The notes: generated from the letters alone by a model not told the origin. A stretch of DNA of 64,000 nt from an uncultured Atopobiaceae bacterium (GCA_944322145.1 CALUNW010000002.1:234921-298920), one strand, 5' to 3'. Positions 44,812 through 54,317 are shown, numbered from the stretch's first letter. Made by a program: numbers and translations.

Positions 44812-45201
44812 TCATTTGTGTCGCTGGCGCAGCGCCCGCACTCCCGTCCCGATCCCAAAGCCCACGGCCGAGACCGCGGCCCCAAAGACGAGGGAGACGG
44901 GGTCGAGCGGGTTAAGGTTTCCGAATGTCAGCGTGTTGGCCAGGCTGAACGTCAGCCACGGGAGCAGCATGGCAAGGACTGCGGCGGCCGGGACAAAGAG
45001 CAGGCTCATCTTTCCGTAGGGCCTGAGAAGGCCGACGGCAAGAGAGGTCCCCAGAATCGTCAGCGGCATGAGCCCGTAGAAGAACAGGATCGCGTAGCCC
45101 AGCGCATCCGCGGGCCCGATCAGGCACCAGAACACAAAGAGAGAGAAGAGCCAGGAGACGAGAAGAACGACGGGCGTGACGATCTTGGCGCTGGGTCTCA
45201 T
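44812..45201 (-). CDS. Small membrane protein of unknown function
   Basis: 129 residues with four predicted membrane helices (IVTPVVLLVSWLFSLFVFW; YAILFFYGLMPLTILGTSLAV; LLFVPAAAVLAMLLPWLTF; SLVFGAAVSAVGFGIGTGV). No family recognised. ATG at 45199-45201 follows AAGGAGG, a strong ribosome site. Its last codons and stop (RQRHK, TGA) lie in a GGACCCAAAT repeat, so the C-terminus may have been set by insertion of the repeat. It is monocistronic or follows the LuxR-type gene 57 bases upstream. Confidence 0.75.
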   Translation of the reverse strand: MRPSAKIVTPVVLLVSWLFSLFVFWCLIGPADALGYAILFFYGLMPLTILGTSLAVGLLRPYGKMSLLFVPAAAVLAMLLPWLTFSLANTLTFGNLNPLDPVSLVFGAAVSAVGFGIGTGVRALRQRHK

Positions 45202-45258
45202 GGGAGCCTCCTTCCAAAGGGTCGCCCTCATCGTACCCGGCGGACGCCCGCGGGTCTG

Positions 45259-47028
45259 TCATCCGCGGGGATGCGGATCGGCGGAGCCTGTCAACCGCGG
45301 ACGCCTCTCAAGGGCCTCACGCAGCTCAGAGGCACTGTGAACCCCCAGCGCGCGATAACAGCGCACGCGCGCCGACTTGACCGTCCCCGGCGCCACGTGG
45401 AGGCGCTCGCAGATGACGCGCTCCCCGTCGCCACGGGCGAGCGCGAGCGCAATGTTTGCCTGCAGCTCGCTCAGGCCGGCGCGGCGCAGGTACGCGAGCG
45501 ACTCGTCCTTCTCGCTTTGCCCCGAGGGACCAAAGGCGGAGCCGAACACCAGAAGCGCGAGCACGGGCGTGAGGACCCAGGCGCCCTCGAGGGCGCCGGG
45601 AAACGCGGCGAGCAGAGGGGCGAGCGTGGACGCAGAGAGAAACATGATGCCCGCGAGACCAAGCGCCTCGCGACCGCGGCACGCCAGCTCGCGAAGACCC
45701 GCGCGGAAGAACCTCCGGACCCATGTCGCGGCGTCGGCGTCGGGGTCCGACCGGACCGGAGATACGCCGAGGTAGGCGATGGTCAGCAAGACGAGCAGGG
45801 CAACCAGCAGACGCCGTCCCGGCGCGTGCGGCCAGGAGCCGACGACCAGGACCGGTGCCACCACAGCACAGAGAACGACGGCGACGCCGCGCTCCCACGA
45901 GGGCCGGGTGCCGGTTGCCCTCTGCAGGGCGCGCGCCCCGCCGGTGTCAGGGGGCAGGGCAAGAAGTGCGGCGAGCGCCGCTCCGCTGAGCACCCCGCCG
46001 AGGAAGAACGCGACGTCTGAGCGAGCCGCCCCTGCCCAGGGCACCAGGGAGGCCACGACCAGGGCGCCGGTCACGGCGACGCGCAGCCAGGTTGGCCACC
46101 CGCGCGCCGCTCCGTCGTCGCGTCGAGCGGACTCTGAGGCCGTCCATGCCCCGACGGCATCGATGAGCTCGGACTTGGAGCCCACGCGGAGCTTCTCGTA
46201 GCCGCGCGTCCTGTTGGTGCCGACCGTGGACTCTGAGACCCCGAGCGCATCGGCTATGGTCCGGCGGGACTCCCCGCACAGCGTCCTCACGAGGACCTCG
46301 CTCTCGCGCGCGCTGAGCTCGCGCTCGGCGAGGTCGTCGAGCGCGCGCCTGAGAAGTGCGGAGTACGCGGTGTCACGGGTGCCGCGCTCGCGGATTGTGT
46401 CTACGACGAGCGTCGCCGCGCCCGCGGCGGAGACGAGGACATAGGCGGCGGGCAGCAGCGGCCCTCCCCCCGCGCCGAGGGCCGCGGCCCTGAGGAGCGC
46501 TGGCGCGCACGCAGCGAAGAGCTCCGACTCGGAAAGCCCCCGGCCCGCGCAGGCAAGCCGGAGGGTCGCCACGGCTGCGGCGCAGCAGAGCGCACACGCG
46601 GGGGCCTGGCGAGGCGCCGGCGAAAGCACAGCGACCAGATCCGCCGCCGCGAGCAGGGCGCCGCAGGCAAGAAGCACAAACGTCAGTGGACGCGGCGCCG
46701 GCGGCGTGGGCGGGTCCTTCTCGCCCAGCGAGAAGCACACCCAGCCCGCGAGCGCGAGCGCCTCCGCCGGGACGGACCAACCGGGGAAAAGCGCGAGAAG
46801 AGGCGCTGCGAGGGGCGTGGCAAATAGTCCGAGGACGGCGACGGCCCTGCGGCAGCGCTCGGACGAGGCGCGGTCCGCGGCGCCGAGCACGCGGCCGGCC
46901 ATGAGGGCGGCGGAGGCGAGGCAGGGTGAGAGCGGGGAGGCCCCCAGCATCAGGAGGAGGACGAGGGCACCGGACCACGTCGGCCACACCACGCGTCGTT
47001 GGCGCTCGAGGATTGCGTAAGCGCCCAT
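45259..47028 (-). CDS. Membrane regulator with two LuxR-type DNA-binding domains
   Basis: 589 residues. Residues ~15-210 have several hydrophobic helices; residues 237-292 are a LuxR/GerE helix-turn-helix (LSARESEVLVRTLCGESRRT... VSESTVGTNRTRGYEKLRV). A second hydrophobic region (~313-500) is followed by a second LuxR-type domain at 517-573 (LSELQANIALALARGDGER...VAPGTVKSARVRCYRALGV). Coriobacteriia have many LuxR proteins with N-terminal membrane regions and one C-terminal HTH; two membrane-HTH modules in one chain suggests an in-frame fusion or duplication. Both HTHs would face the cytoplasm. It begins 9 bases after the 5-formyl-THF cyclo-ligase stop. Target unknown. Confidence 0.82.
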   Translation of the reverse strand: MGAYAILERQRRVVWPTWSGALVLLLMLGASPLSPCLASAALMAGRVLGAADRASSERCRRAVAVLGLFATPLAAPLLALFPGWSVPAEALALAGWVCFSLGEKDPPTPPAPRPLTFVLLACGALLAAADLVAVLSPAPRQAPACALCCAAAVATLRLACAGRGLSESELFAACAPALLRAAALGAGGGPLLPAAYVLVSAAGAATLVVDTIRERGTRDTAYSALLRRALDDLAERELSARESEVLVRTLCGESRRTIADALGVSESTVGTNRTRGYEKLRVGSKSELIDAVGAWTASESARRDDGAARGWPTWLRVAVTGALVVASLVPWAGAARSDVAFFLGGVLSGAALAALLALPPDTGGARALQRATGTRPSWERGVAVVLCAVVAPVLVVGSWPHAPGRRLLVALLVLLTIAYLGVSPVRSDPDADAATWVRRFFRAGLRELACRGREALGLAGIMFLSASTLAPLLAAFPGALEGAWVLTPVLALLVFGSAFGPSGQSEKDESLAYLRRAGLSELQANIALALARGDGERVICERLHVAPGTVKSARVRCYRALGVHSASELREALERRPRLTGSADPHPRG

Positions 47029-47037
47029 GCCGGCTCC

Positions 47038-47640
47038 CTAGAGGTTCTGGTGGCAGCCCCAGACCGTTCCCTCGCTCACGAGGAAGTCGACGGGAACGTC
47101 AAACTCCGCCACGGGGAGCGGGTTGGACGAGAGCTGCGTCACGCGCGCGAGGCCGATCTTGTTGCCGGGGTAGAACGTGAGGAAGCGGTCGTAGTAGCCG
47201 CCGCCGTAGCCGACGCGGTGCCCGGCGCCGTCGAAGACGAGCCCCGGGACGAGGCAGGCGGTGCGGACCATCTCGGGGACGGTGAGCGTCGGCCCGTCCG
47301 CTGAGGGCTCGAGGATGTTCATGGTGCCGGGGGAAAGCTCGTCGAGCGACCCGATCTCGCAGAAGTCCATCCTGTGCGCGGCCCGGTCGACGCGCGGCAC
47401 GGCGACGCGGCGGCCCTCCTCGAGCAGCTCCTCGATGAGGGTGCGCGTATCGACCTCGGCGCCAAAGGAGACGTAGGTGAGCACGATCGGGGCGCGGCGG
47501 AACACGTCGAAGGATCGCAGCGTGGAGCGGATGGCATCGTCTGAGGAGATGCGCAGGCGCGCGGGGATGGTGCGGCGAACGCGCAGGTAGTTGCTCCGCA
47601 GGGAGCTCTTGTCGGCGTCCGTACCGTATGAGCTTGCCAC
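47038..47640 (-). CDS. 5-formyltetrahydrofolate cyclo-ligase
   Basis: 200 residues. ATP-dependent conversion of 5-formyl-THF to 5,10-methenyl-THF. The C-terminal motif VGYGGGYYDRFL is diagnostic and VPGLVFDGAGHRVGYGGG matches the substrate site; the N-terminal LRSNYLRVRRTI segment is typical. GTG start at 47638-47640 follows GAGAGGGGGAGC. It is divergent from trpS. Confidence 0.92.
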   Translation of the reverse strand: MASSYGTDADKSSLRSNYLRVRRTIPARLRISSDDAIRSTLRSFDVFRRAPIVLTYVSFGAEVDTRTLIEELLEEGRRVAVPRVDRAAHRMDFCEIGSLDELSPGTMNILEPSADGPTLTVPEMVRTACLVPGLVFDGAGHRVGYGGGYYDRFLTFYPGNKIGLARVTQLSSNPLPVAEFDVPVDFLVSEGTVWGCHQNL

Positions 47641-47781
47641 CGCTCCCCCTCTCGTTGCTGCTGACCAGAATATTCTAGCAGGGTTTTGTTGTGCCCCGGA
47701 GCACGACGCCGCCGTTTGCCGTACCATAGGATGCCGTTGACCATAATCGCGGCATGACCGCGCATCGCAAGGAGGCAAGAG

Positions 47782-48831
47782 ATGCCCAACGAGGGAAGCT
47801 ACGAGGCTGCCAAGCGCAGGAGCGACGAGGTCCACGCCGACCTTCTCGTCCATCCCGAGAACTACACGATGCTCACGGGCGACCGCCCGACCGGACGCCT
47901 CCACCTGGGCCACTACTTCGGCACCCTCGTCGACCGCGTGCGCCTGCAGGACATGGGCGTCCGCACCAACGTCATCATCGCTGACTACCAGGTCATCACC
48001 GACCGCGACACGACCGAGCACATCCGCGACAACGTCTACAACATGGTGATCGACTACCTGGCGTGCGGTCTCGACCCGGCCAAGACGATGATCTTCACCC
48101 ACTCCGCGGTGCCCGAGCTCAACCAGCTCATGCTGCCGTTCCTCAGCCTCGTGACCGAGGCCGAGATGGAGCGCAACCCCACCGTCAAGGCCGAGCAGGA
48201 GGCGAGCGGCCACGCCCTCACGGGGCTTCTCCTCACCTACCCGGTCCACCAGGCGTGCGACATCCTCTTCTGCAAGGGCAACATCGTGCCCGTGGGCCGC
48301 GACCAGCTGCCGCACATCGAGATCACCTCGAAGATCGCGCGCCGCTTCAACGAGCGCTACGGCCACGTGTTCCCCGACGTCACGGGACTCCTCACCTCCA
48401 CGCCGCTGCTCCCCGGCCTCGACGGGCGCAAGATGAGCAAGTCCTACGGCAACGCCATCTCCATCTCCATGACCGCCGAGGAGACCGCCAAGCTCATCAA
48501 GAAGTCAAAGAGCGACTCCGAGCGCAACATCACCTTCGACCCCGAGAGGCGCCCGGAGATCTCCGGCCTGCTCACGACCGCCGGCATCTGCACCGGCCGC
48601 GACCCGCGCGAGATCGCCGAGGAGATCGGCATGGGCGGCGCCGGCCAGCTCAAGCGCGTGGTGACCGAGGCGGTCAACGGCTACTTCGCCCCCTTCCGCG
48701 AGCGCCGCGAGGAGATCGCCAAGGACATGGGCTACGTCGCCGACGTCCTCCACGAGGGCAACCGCCGCGCCCGCGAGATCGCCGCGACCACCCTCGACGA
48801 GGTCCGCGAGGCGATGGGCATGGTGTACTAG
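47782..48831 (+). CDS. trpS: Tryptophan--tRNA ligase
   Basis: 349 residues, class I synthetase. The HIGH-type motif is GDRPTGRLHLGHYFG (residues 33-47) and the KMSKS loop is DGRKMSKSYGN; AGVIIADYQ-like sequence (NVIIADYQVIT) forms the Trp pocket. AAGGAGGCAAGAG precedes the ATG. No T-box-like leader is apparent in the 141-bp upstream gap, which it shares with the divergent cyclo-ligase gene. Confidence 0.97.
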   Translation: MPNEGSYEAAKRRSDEVHADLLVHPENYTMLTGDRPTGRLHLGHYFGTLVDRVRLQDMGVRTNVIIADYQVITDRDTTEHIRDNVYNMVIDYLACGLDPAKTMIFTHSAVPELNQLMLPFLSLVTEAEMERNPTVKAEQEASGHALTGLLLTYPVHQACDILFCKGNIVPVGRDQLPHIEITSKIARRFNERYGHVFPDVTGLLTSTPLLPGLDGRKMSKSYGNAISISMTAEETAKLIKKSKSDSERNITFDPERRPEISGLLTTAGICTGRDPREIAEEIGMGGAGQLKRVVTEAVNGYFAPFRERREEIAKDMGYVADVLHEGNRRAREIAATTLDEVREAMGMVY

Positions 48832-48839
48832 GCACGATC

Positions 48840-49030
48840 CCGTCGGGAGGTTATTCTCGGCGGCACTTTCCGTGCCGGCGCCAATCACTTCTTCGGTAAA
48901 TTCCGTCCGCAGCCGGCCCGTTATCCTCAGCCAGGAAATAACGGGCCGGCTGCGGACATTTTGCTGCCCGATTTTGACCGATACCGGCCCGTTATCTGTC
49001 TGGCAAAGATAACGGGCCGGATTAAGTCAG
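48840..49030. repeat. Intergenic repeat island C
   Basis: Between the convergent ends of trpS and argF. Contains GTTATTCTCGGCGGC, CCGTCCGC, a 20-bp-arm perfect inverted repeat (48905-48924 with 48938-48957, GTCCGCAGCCGGCCCGTTAT and its complement) and a 14-bp one (48984-48997 with 49007-49020, CCGGCCCGTTATCT). The words relate it to islands A and B. The hairpins could also act as terminators for both genes, although no long T-run follows. Confidence 0.8.
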
Positions 49031-49094
49031 TGGCGATTGATGCCGAAGAGTCGGCGAGCGTCCCCCCCCCCCGGTCGATGGGCGGCCGCCCGCG

Positions 49095-50093
49095 CTACAT
49101 CAGCGTCGCGTACATGACCGCCTTGATCGAGTGCAGGCGGTTCTCGGCCTCGTCGAAGACTCGGCTGCGCGGGCCCTCGAAGACCTCGTCGGTGACCTCG
49201 AGCTCGGCCAGGCCGAACTGCTGGTAGACCTCCTCGCCGATCGTGGTCTTGCGGTCGTGGAAGCTCGGCAGGCAGTGCATGAAGATCGCGTCATCGGCCG
49301 CGAGCTCCATGAGCTCGGCGTTGACCTGGTAGGGAGACAGCAGGCGGATGCGCTCGCCCCAGAGCTCTGCGGGCTCGCCCATGGACACCCAGATGTCGGT
49401 GTAGATCACGCTCGCGCCGGCGGCGCCCTCGGCGACGTCCGCCGTCAGCGTGATCGTGGCGCCCGACTCGGCGGCGATCGCGCGGCACGTCTCCACAAGT
49501 TCGGCGTCCGGCATCTGCTCGGCCGGGCAGCACGCGCAGAAGTCGATGCCCAGCTTGGCGCAGACCACCATGAGCGAGTTGCCCACGTTGTTGCCCGCGT
49601 CGCCCATGAAGGTGACCTTGCGGCCCGCCATGCCGCCGCGGCCGAACTCCTCCTCCATCGTGAGGACGTCGGCGATCATCTGCGTGGGGTGGAACTCCGT
49701 GGTGAGGCCGTTCCACACCGGCACGCCCGCGTAGGCGGCGAGCTCCTCGACGCGCTCCTGGCCGAACCCGCGGTACTCGATGCCGTCGAACATGCGGCCG
49801 AGCACGCGCGCGGTGTCGGCGATGGACTCCTTCTTGCCGATCTGGCTGGCGCTCGGGTCCAGGTAGACCGCGTGCATGCCGAGGTCGGCCGCGCCCACCT
49901 CGAAGGCGCAGCGCGTGCGCGTGGAGGTCTTCTCAAAGATGAGGGCGACGTTTTTCCCCTCGAGGTAGCGGTGGGGCTCGCCGGCGCGCTTCTTGGCCTT
50001 GAGGTCGGCGGACAGGTCGAGCAGGTAGCGGATCTCCTCGGGCGTGAAGTCGAGGAGCTTGAGGAAGTTGCGTCCGGCGAGGCTGACGGCCAT
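49095..50093 (-). CDS. argF: Ornithine carbamoyltransferase
   Basis: 332 residues. Transfers carbamoyl from carbamoyl phosphate to ornithine, giving citrulline. Motifs: [13 protein letters not shown] (carbamoyl-phosphate site), [28 protein letters not shown] and [10 protein letters not shown]. No arc or other arg gene adjoins, so biosynthetic versus catabolic use is open. The ATG at 50091-50093 is chosen because GGAGGG lies 5 bases upstream; earlier in-frame ATGs add up to 14 unconserved residues. Confidence 0.95.
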   Translation of the reverse strand: MAVSLAGRNFLKLLDFTPEEIRYLLDLSADLKAKKRAGEPHRYLEGKNVALIFEKTSTRTRCAFEVGAADLGMHAVYLDPSASQIGKKESIADTARVLGRMFDGIEYRGFGQERVEELAAYAGVPVWNGLTTEFHPTQMIADVLTMEEEFGRGGMAGRKVTFMGDAGNNVGNSLMVVCAKLGIDFCACCPAEQMPDAELVETCRAIAAESGATITLTADVAEGAAGASVIYTDIWVSMGEPAELWGERIRLLSPYQVNAELMELAADDAIFMHCLPSFHDRKTTIGEEVYQQFGLAELEVTDEVFEGPRSRVFDEAENRLHSIKAVMYATLM

Positions 50094-50298
50094 GGAGCCC
50101 TCCATTCGGTTGGCGCGTTCACGAGAAAGCTGCATCGTAGCATGACGGCTCGCGCCCCCGACCCGCGAGCGCCCCCGCTGGCCCGCCTCTTTTCACAACC
50201 TTAACCAAGAGGTCCCGGCGCACGCGCAAACGGCTGCTATCATCGACATGACATGCCCCGCGGCGCCGAGCCGCACACCTTCGTGAAAGGCTTTCGCG

Positions 50299-52806
50299 AT
50301 GAGCAAGGACAAGACCAAGGACGCAGCCGAGGAAGAGGCGCGCAGCAAGAAGGACGCCAAGGAGGACCGCAAGGAGCAGGCCCTCAAGAAGGCCGCGGCC
50401 AAGTACGCGGGCGAGAAGGACGGCGAGCCCAAGAAGGCCCAGCGCGACTTCTCCTACACGCAGAACCGCGAGCTCAGCTGGCTGCGATTCGACGACCGCA
50501 TCCTCGACGAGGCCTACGACCCCGAGGTCCCCGTCTTCGAGCGCCTCAAGTTCTGCGAGATCGTCGAGTCCAACCTCGACGAGTGGTTCATGATCCGCGT
50601 GGGCGGCCTCTCTGACCTCGCCTCCCTCAAGAACCAGCCCAAGGACAACAAGTCCAACATGACGCCCACCGAGCAGCTCGCGGCGATCTTCGACGCCCTG
50701 CCCGCGCTCGTCGAGCGCCACGAGAAGGGCCTCGCCGAGGTCGAGTCGCTCCTGGCCGAGCACGGCCTGGTGCGCGTCTCCCCCGCCGACTACACCGACG
50801 AGGACCTCGCCGCCGTGCAGCGCCACTTCTCGCGCCGCCTCGCGCCGATCATCTCCCCGCTGATCGTCGACCCGCGCCACCCCTTCCCCAACCTGCGCAA
50901 CGGCCGACTGTTCGTCGCCTGCTCGCTTGACGGCAACGAGGAGACCGGTCTTCTCGGCATCATCGAGGTGCCCCGCACCGAGCAGCGCGTGGTAGTCCTG
51001 CCCGCAACGGCCAAGGCCTGGCGCTACACCCTGCTCGAGGACGTCCTCCAGACCTGCCTCGACCAGTGCTTCGGCGACTACGTGCCCAAGCGCTCGGCCG
51101 TCCTGCGCGTCACGCGCAACGCCGACATCGACCCGGACGGCGAGGGCGTCGAGGAGGAGGAGGACTACCGCCAGCACATGAAGAAGGTCCTCAAGCTTCG
51201 CCAGCGCCTGCAGCCCGTTCGCCTTGAGATCCGCGGCAAGCTCGGCAAGACCCTTGAGGGCCTCATCGCCGACGAGCTCTCCCTCGAGCCGCGCCGCATC
51301 TTCCACCTCAACCGCCCGATCGACCTCGGCTACGTGTACGGCCTCGAGTCCCACATCCCCGACCACGAGCACGCGGCGTGCGTCTACCGGCGCTTCGAGC
51401 CCCAGATCTCCCCGATGGTCGACCTCTCCCTGCCCATGCGCGGCCAGGTCGAGGACCACGACGTCCTTCTCACCTACCCGTACGAGTCCATGACGCCGCT
51501 GCTGCGCCTCGTGCGCGAGGCGTCCGCCGACGACGCGTGCATCTCCATCAAGATCACGCTCTACCGCGTGGCCAAGTCGAGCCACCTCTGCGAGAGCCTG
51601 ATCAGCGCCGCCGAGGCCGGCAAGGACGTCACCGTCCTCATGGAGCTGCGCGCCCGCTTCGACGAGGCCAACAACATAGCCTGGGCAGAGCGCCTCGAGG
51701 ACGCCGGCTGCACCGTCATCTACGGCTCCGAGGGCTTCAAGTGCCACTCCAAGATCTGCCAGATCACCTACCACGACCGCGACGGCATCCGCCGCATCAC
51801 GTGCCTGGGCACCGGCAACTTCAACGAGAAGACCGCGACGCTCTACTCCGACTTCATGCTGCTCACGGCTGACGAGGGCATCGGCGCCGACGGCAACACG
51901 TTCTTCCGCAACCTCTCGCTCGGCAACCTCCGCGGCTCGTATCGACAGCTCGGCGTGGCCCCGGTCGGCCTCAAGCCGCTCGTCATGCGCGGGCTCGACC
52001 GCGAGATCGCCCGCGCGCGCGAGGGGGCGCCGGCGCGCGTCTTCCTCAAGATGAACTCGCTCACCGACCGCGACGTCATCGACAAGATCTCCGAGGCCTG
52101 CGAGGCGGGCGTCAACGTCGTGATGATCGTCCGCGGCATCTGCTGCATCAAGGCAGGCGTGCCCGGCAAGACCGACGGCCTGGTCGTCCGCCAGATCGCC
52201 GGCCGCTTCCTCGAGCACGCGCGCATCTACGCCTTCGGCGAGTTCGCCGACACGATCTACCTCTCGAGCGCCGACATGATGACGCGAAACACCGAGCGCC
52301 GCGTCGAGATCGCCTACCCCGTGCGCGACCCCGCGTGCTGCGAGATCGTGCGCCACTTCATCGAGCTCCAGCTCGCCGACAACGTCAAGGCGCGCCAGCT
52401 CACCGCCGACGGAACCTGGGCGCGCGTCGAGTCCGAGCCCGACGCCCCGCGCGTCATCTGCCAGGACCAGCTCCTGCGCGAGGCCTATGAGCGCGCCCGC
52501 GCCGCCGTGGAGGAGCGCGCGAACGCCGCCAAGGCGCCGCGCGTCGAGCCCGCGGAGGACGGCGGCCCCGAGCTCGCCGCCGAGGAGGCCGTCGAGAAGG
52601 ACGCCCCCTCCGGCTACGTCGAGGTCGCCGCGCCCGCAGAGGCTCCCGAGCCCAAGCCCGAGCCGACTTCTGCTCCGGCCCCCAGGCCCTCGGCCCCCAC
52701 GCCGGCCCCTGCCCCCGCCCCGCGCCGAAAGCGCGGCCGCGTCTCGCGCGCCCTCGGGCTCTTCGGCCAGGCGTTCGGCACGCTGTTCGGCGGAGGTGAC
52801 GAGTGA
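50299..52806 (+). CDS. ppk1: Polyphosphate kinase 1
   Basis: 835 residues, longer than the usual ~690. The core (residues ~50-690) starts with YTQNRELSWLRFDDRILDEA and includes the phospho-His motif FKCHSKICQITYHDRDG, plus IRRITCLGTGNFNEKTATLYSD and RNTERRVEIAYPV. PPK1 makes inorganic polyphosphate from ATP. Extra parts are a Lys/Asp/Glu-rich N-terminal ~45 residues and a C-terminal ~130 residues rich in Ala/Pro ending in basic RRKRGRVSRALGLFGQAF. Both tails look disordered. It starts divergently from argF; a TATCAT lies ~60 bases upstream. Confidence 0.96.
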   Translation: MSKDKTKDAAEEEARSKKDAKEDRKEQALKKAAAKYAGEKDGEPKKAQRDFSYTQNRELSWLRFDDRILDEAYDPEVPVFERLKFCEIVESNLDEWFMIRVGGLSDLASLKNQPKDNKSNMTPTEQLAAIFDALPALVERHEKGLAEVESLLAEHGLVRVSPADYTDEDLAAVQRHFSRRLAPIISPLIVDPRHPFPNLRNGRLFVACSLDGNEETGLLGIIEVPRTEQRVVVLPATAKAWRYTLLEDVLQTCLDQCFGDYVPKRSAVLRVTRNADIDPDGEGVEEEEDYRQHMKKVLKLRQRLQPVRLEIRGKLGKTLEGLIADELSLEPRRIFHLNRPIDLGYVYGLESHIPDHEHAACVYRRFEPQISPMVDLSLPMRGQVEDHDVLLTYPYESMTPLLRLVREASADDACISIKITLYRVAKSSHLCESLISAAEAGKDVTVLMELRARFDEANNIAWAERLEDAGCTVIYGSEGFKCHSKICQITYHDRDGIRRITCLGTGNFNEKTATLYSDFMLLTADEGIGADGNTFFRNLSLGNLRGSYRQLGVAPVGLKPLVMRGLDREIARAREGAPARVFLKMNSLTDRDVIDKISEACEAGVNVVMIVRGICCIKAGVPGKTDGLVVRQIAGRFLEHARIYAFGEFADTIYLSSADMMTRNTERRVEIAYPVRDPACCEIVRHFIELQLADNVKARQLTADGTWARVESEPDAPRVICQDQLLREAYERARAAVEERANAAKAPRVEPAEDGGPELAAEEAVEKDAPSGYVEVAAPAEAPEPKPEPTSAPAPRPSAPTPAPAPAPRRKRGRVSRALGLFGQAFGTLFGGGDE

Positions 52807-54134
52807 CCGGCTCCCAGGTGCTCGAGCTCTCCTGCGAGCGGATGTCATACGGCCCCGACGCCGTGGCCCGGGACGCGGGCGGCAGGACCGTCTTCGTCTC
52901 GGGCGGTGTCGCGGGAGATCGCGTCCGCGCCGTCTTGGACCGGGAGGAGGAGCGCTGGGCGCACGCCACGGTGGTGGAGGTCGTGGACCCCTCGTCGCAT
53001 CGCGTGCTTCCGGCATGCCCCTTCGCGGGGGCGTGCGGCGGGTGCCCGTGGGCGGCGCTCTCCTACCCCGTCCAGGCGGCGTCCAAGCGCGCCGCCGTCG
53101 TGGATGCCCTGACGCGCATCGGGCACCTCGACCCCGACCGCGTCGAGCGCGTCGTCGCGCAGACGGTCTCCCCGAGCGAGCCCTGGGGCTACCGCAACAA
53201 GGTCGAGCTCGCCGTGACCAAGAAGAACGGCAAGTCCGTCCTCGGGATGCATGGGCGCGGCGAGTCCGACGTGGTGCGCGTCAAGAGCTGCATGCTGCTC
53301 GACAAGGCGCATGCCGGGGCGGTCAAGTCCGTCTCCGGGGCGCTCGCCTATCTCTCCAACAGCCATGACCTGGAGCTCGAGCGCGTGGGAATCCGCGTGT
53401 CGCGTCGCACCAAGGATCTTGAGGTCGCGCTCTGGGACCGTCCTGGCGCCTTCCCGCGCGCCCAGGCCGCCAAGGTGCTCTCCGACGCCCTCAAGCCGAC
53501 CTCGGTCGTCCGCGTCATGCAGAAGGGCCCCGCAAAGGCGCGCCGCATCGCCGGCGTAGAGTGCCTGTCCGGAGCGGGCTCGTGGAGCGAGGTCGTGGGC
53601 GAGGAGCGCATGCGGGTCTCGGCGCCGTCCTTCTTCCAGGTCAACACCAAGGGGGCCGAGAAGCTCGTGGAGCTTGTTCTTGAGGCCCTGGACCCGCAGG
53701 AGGACGAGGAGGCCATGGACCTCTACTGCGGCGCGGGTACCTTCACGCTTCCGCTCGCGCGGCGCGCCGGCTTCGTCTCCGCCGTGGAGTCCTATGGGCC
53801 TGCCGTCCGCGACCTGAGGCGCAACCTCGAGTCCGCCGGGCTCGACAACGTCGATCCCATCGGGGGCGACGCGGGCCGAGAGTTCCCCGACACCGACGCG
53901 GACGTCATCGTCGTGGACCCGCCGCGCGCGGGGCTTGCCGAGGACGTCGTCGCGCGGCTCTCCGAGCAGCCCGCGCGCGCCATCGCCTACGTCAGCTGCG
54001 ACCCGGCGACGCTCGCGCGCGACATCGGTCGCTTCGAGGCCACGGGGACGTTCCGCGCCGCGCGCGTCACCCCGGTGGACCTCTTCCCCCAGACATATCA
54101 CGTGGAGACCGTCACCCTCCTCCAGCGTGTGTGA
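52803..54134 (+). CDS. RlmD/RumA-type 23S rRNA (uracil-C5)-methyltransferase
   Basis: 443 residues. An N-terminal TRAM-like RNA-binding region precedes an Fe-S cysteine motif CPFAGACGGCPW, then the SAM-binding DLYCGAGTFTLPLA and the catalytic Cys loop AYVSCDPATLARD. The family methylates a uridine at C5 in 23S rRNA or tRNA; which base cannot be told from sequence. GTG start overlaps the ppk1 stop (GTGA). The last three codons lie inside a 49-bp-arm palindrome. Confidence 0.92.
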   Translation: MTGSQVLELSCERMSYGPDAVARDAGGRTVFVSGGVAGDRVRAVLDREEERWAHATVVEVVDPSSHRVLPACPFAGACGGCPWAALSYPVQAASKRAAVVDALTRIGHLDPDRVERVVAQTVSPSEPWGYRNKVELAVTKKNGKSVLGMHGRGESDVVRVKSCMLLDKAHAGAVKSVSGALAYLSNSHDLELERVGIRVSRRTKDLEVALWDRPGAFPRAQAAKVLSDALKPTSVVRVMQKGPAKARRIAGVECLSGAGSWSEVVGEERMRVSAPSFFQVNTKGAEKLVELVLEALDPQEDEEAMDLYCGAGTFTLPLARRAGFVSAVESYGPAVRDLRRNLESAGLDNVDPIGGDAGREFPDTDADVIVVDPPRAGLAEDVVARLSEQPARAIAYVSCDPATLARDIGRFEATGTFRAARVTPVDLFPQTYHVETVTLLQRV

Positions 54135-54229
54135 ATTGGGGACGTGTTATTTCGTGCAGACGAAAAGGGACAGGTCTTTGACGACCTGTCCCTTTTCGTC
54201 TGCACGAAATAACACGTCCCCAATTCACA
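54126..54229. repeat. Perfect palindrome with 49-bp arms
   Basis: Arms 54126-54174 and 54181-54229 are perfectly complementary with a 6-base loop (TTTGAC). The left arm begins within the last codons of the methyltransferase gene and includes AATTGGGGACGTG and AAAAGGGACAGGTC. It could act as a terminator stem or extrude as a cruciform. The TTGGGGAC word links it to the palindromes at 10137 and 54639. Confidence 0.92.
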
Positions 54230-54317
54230 CGACCTTCGGTAATCCCCCCGCTTTGCTAGGAATATAACCGCAGCTCACGACCGTTGACCGGACTTTTGGG
54301 CGCGATGGTCCTGACGG

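Noticed and set aside
47641..47781. T-box riboswitch before trpS
   Set aside because: No T-box consensus (TGGNACCGCG-like) or terminator stem in the 141-bp gap.
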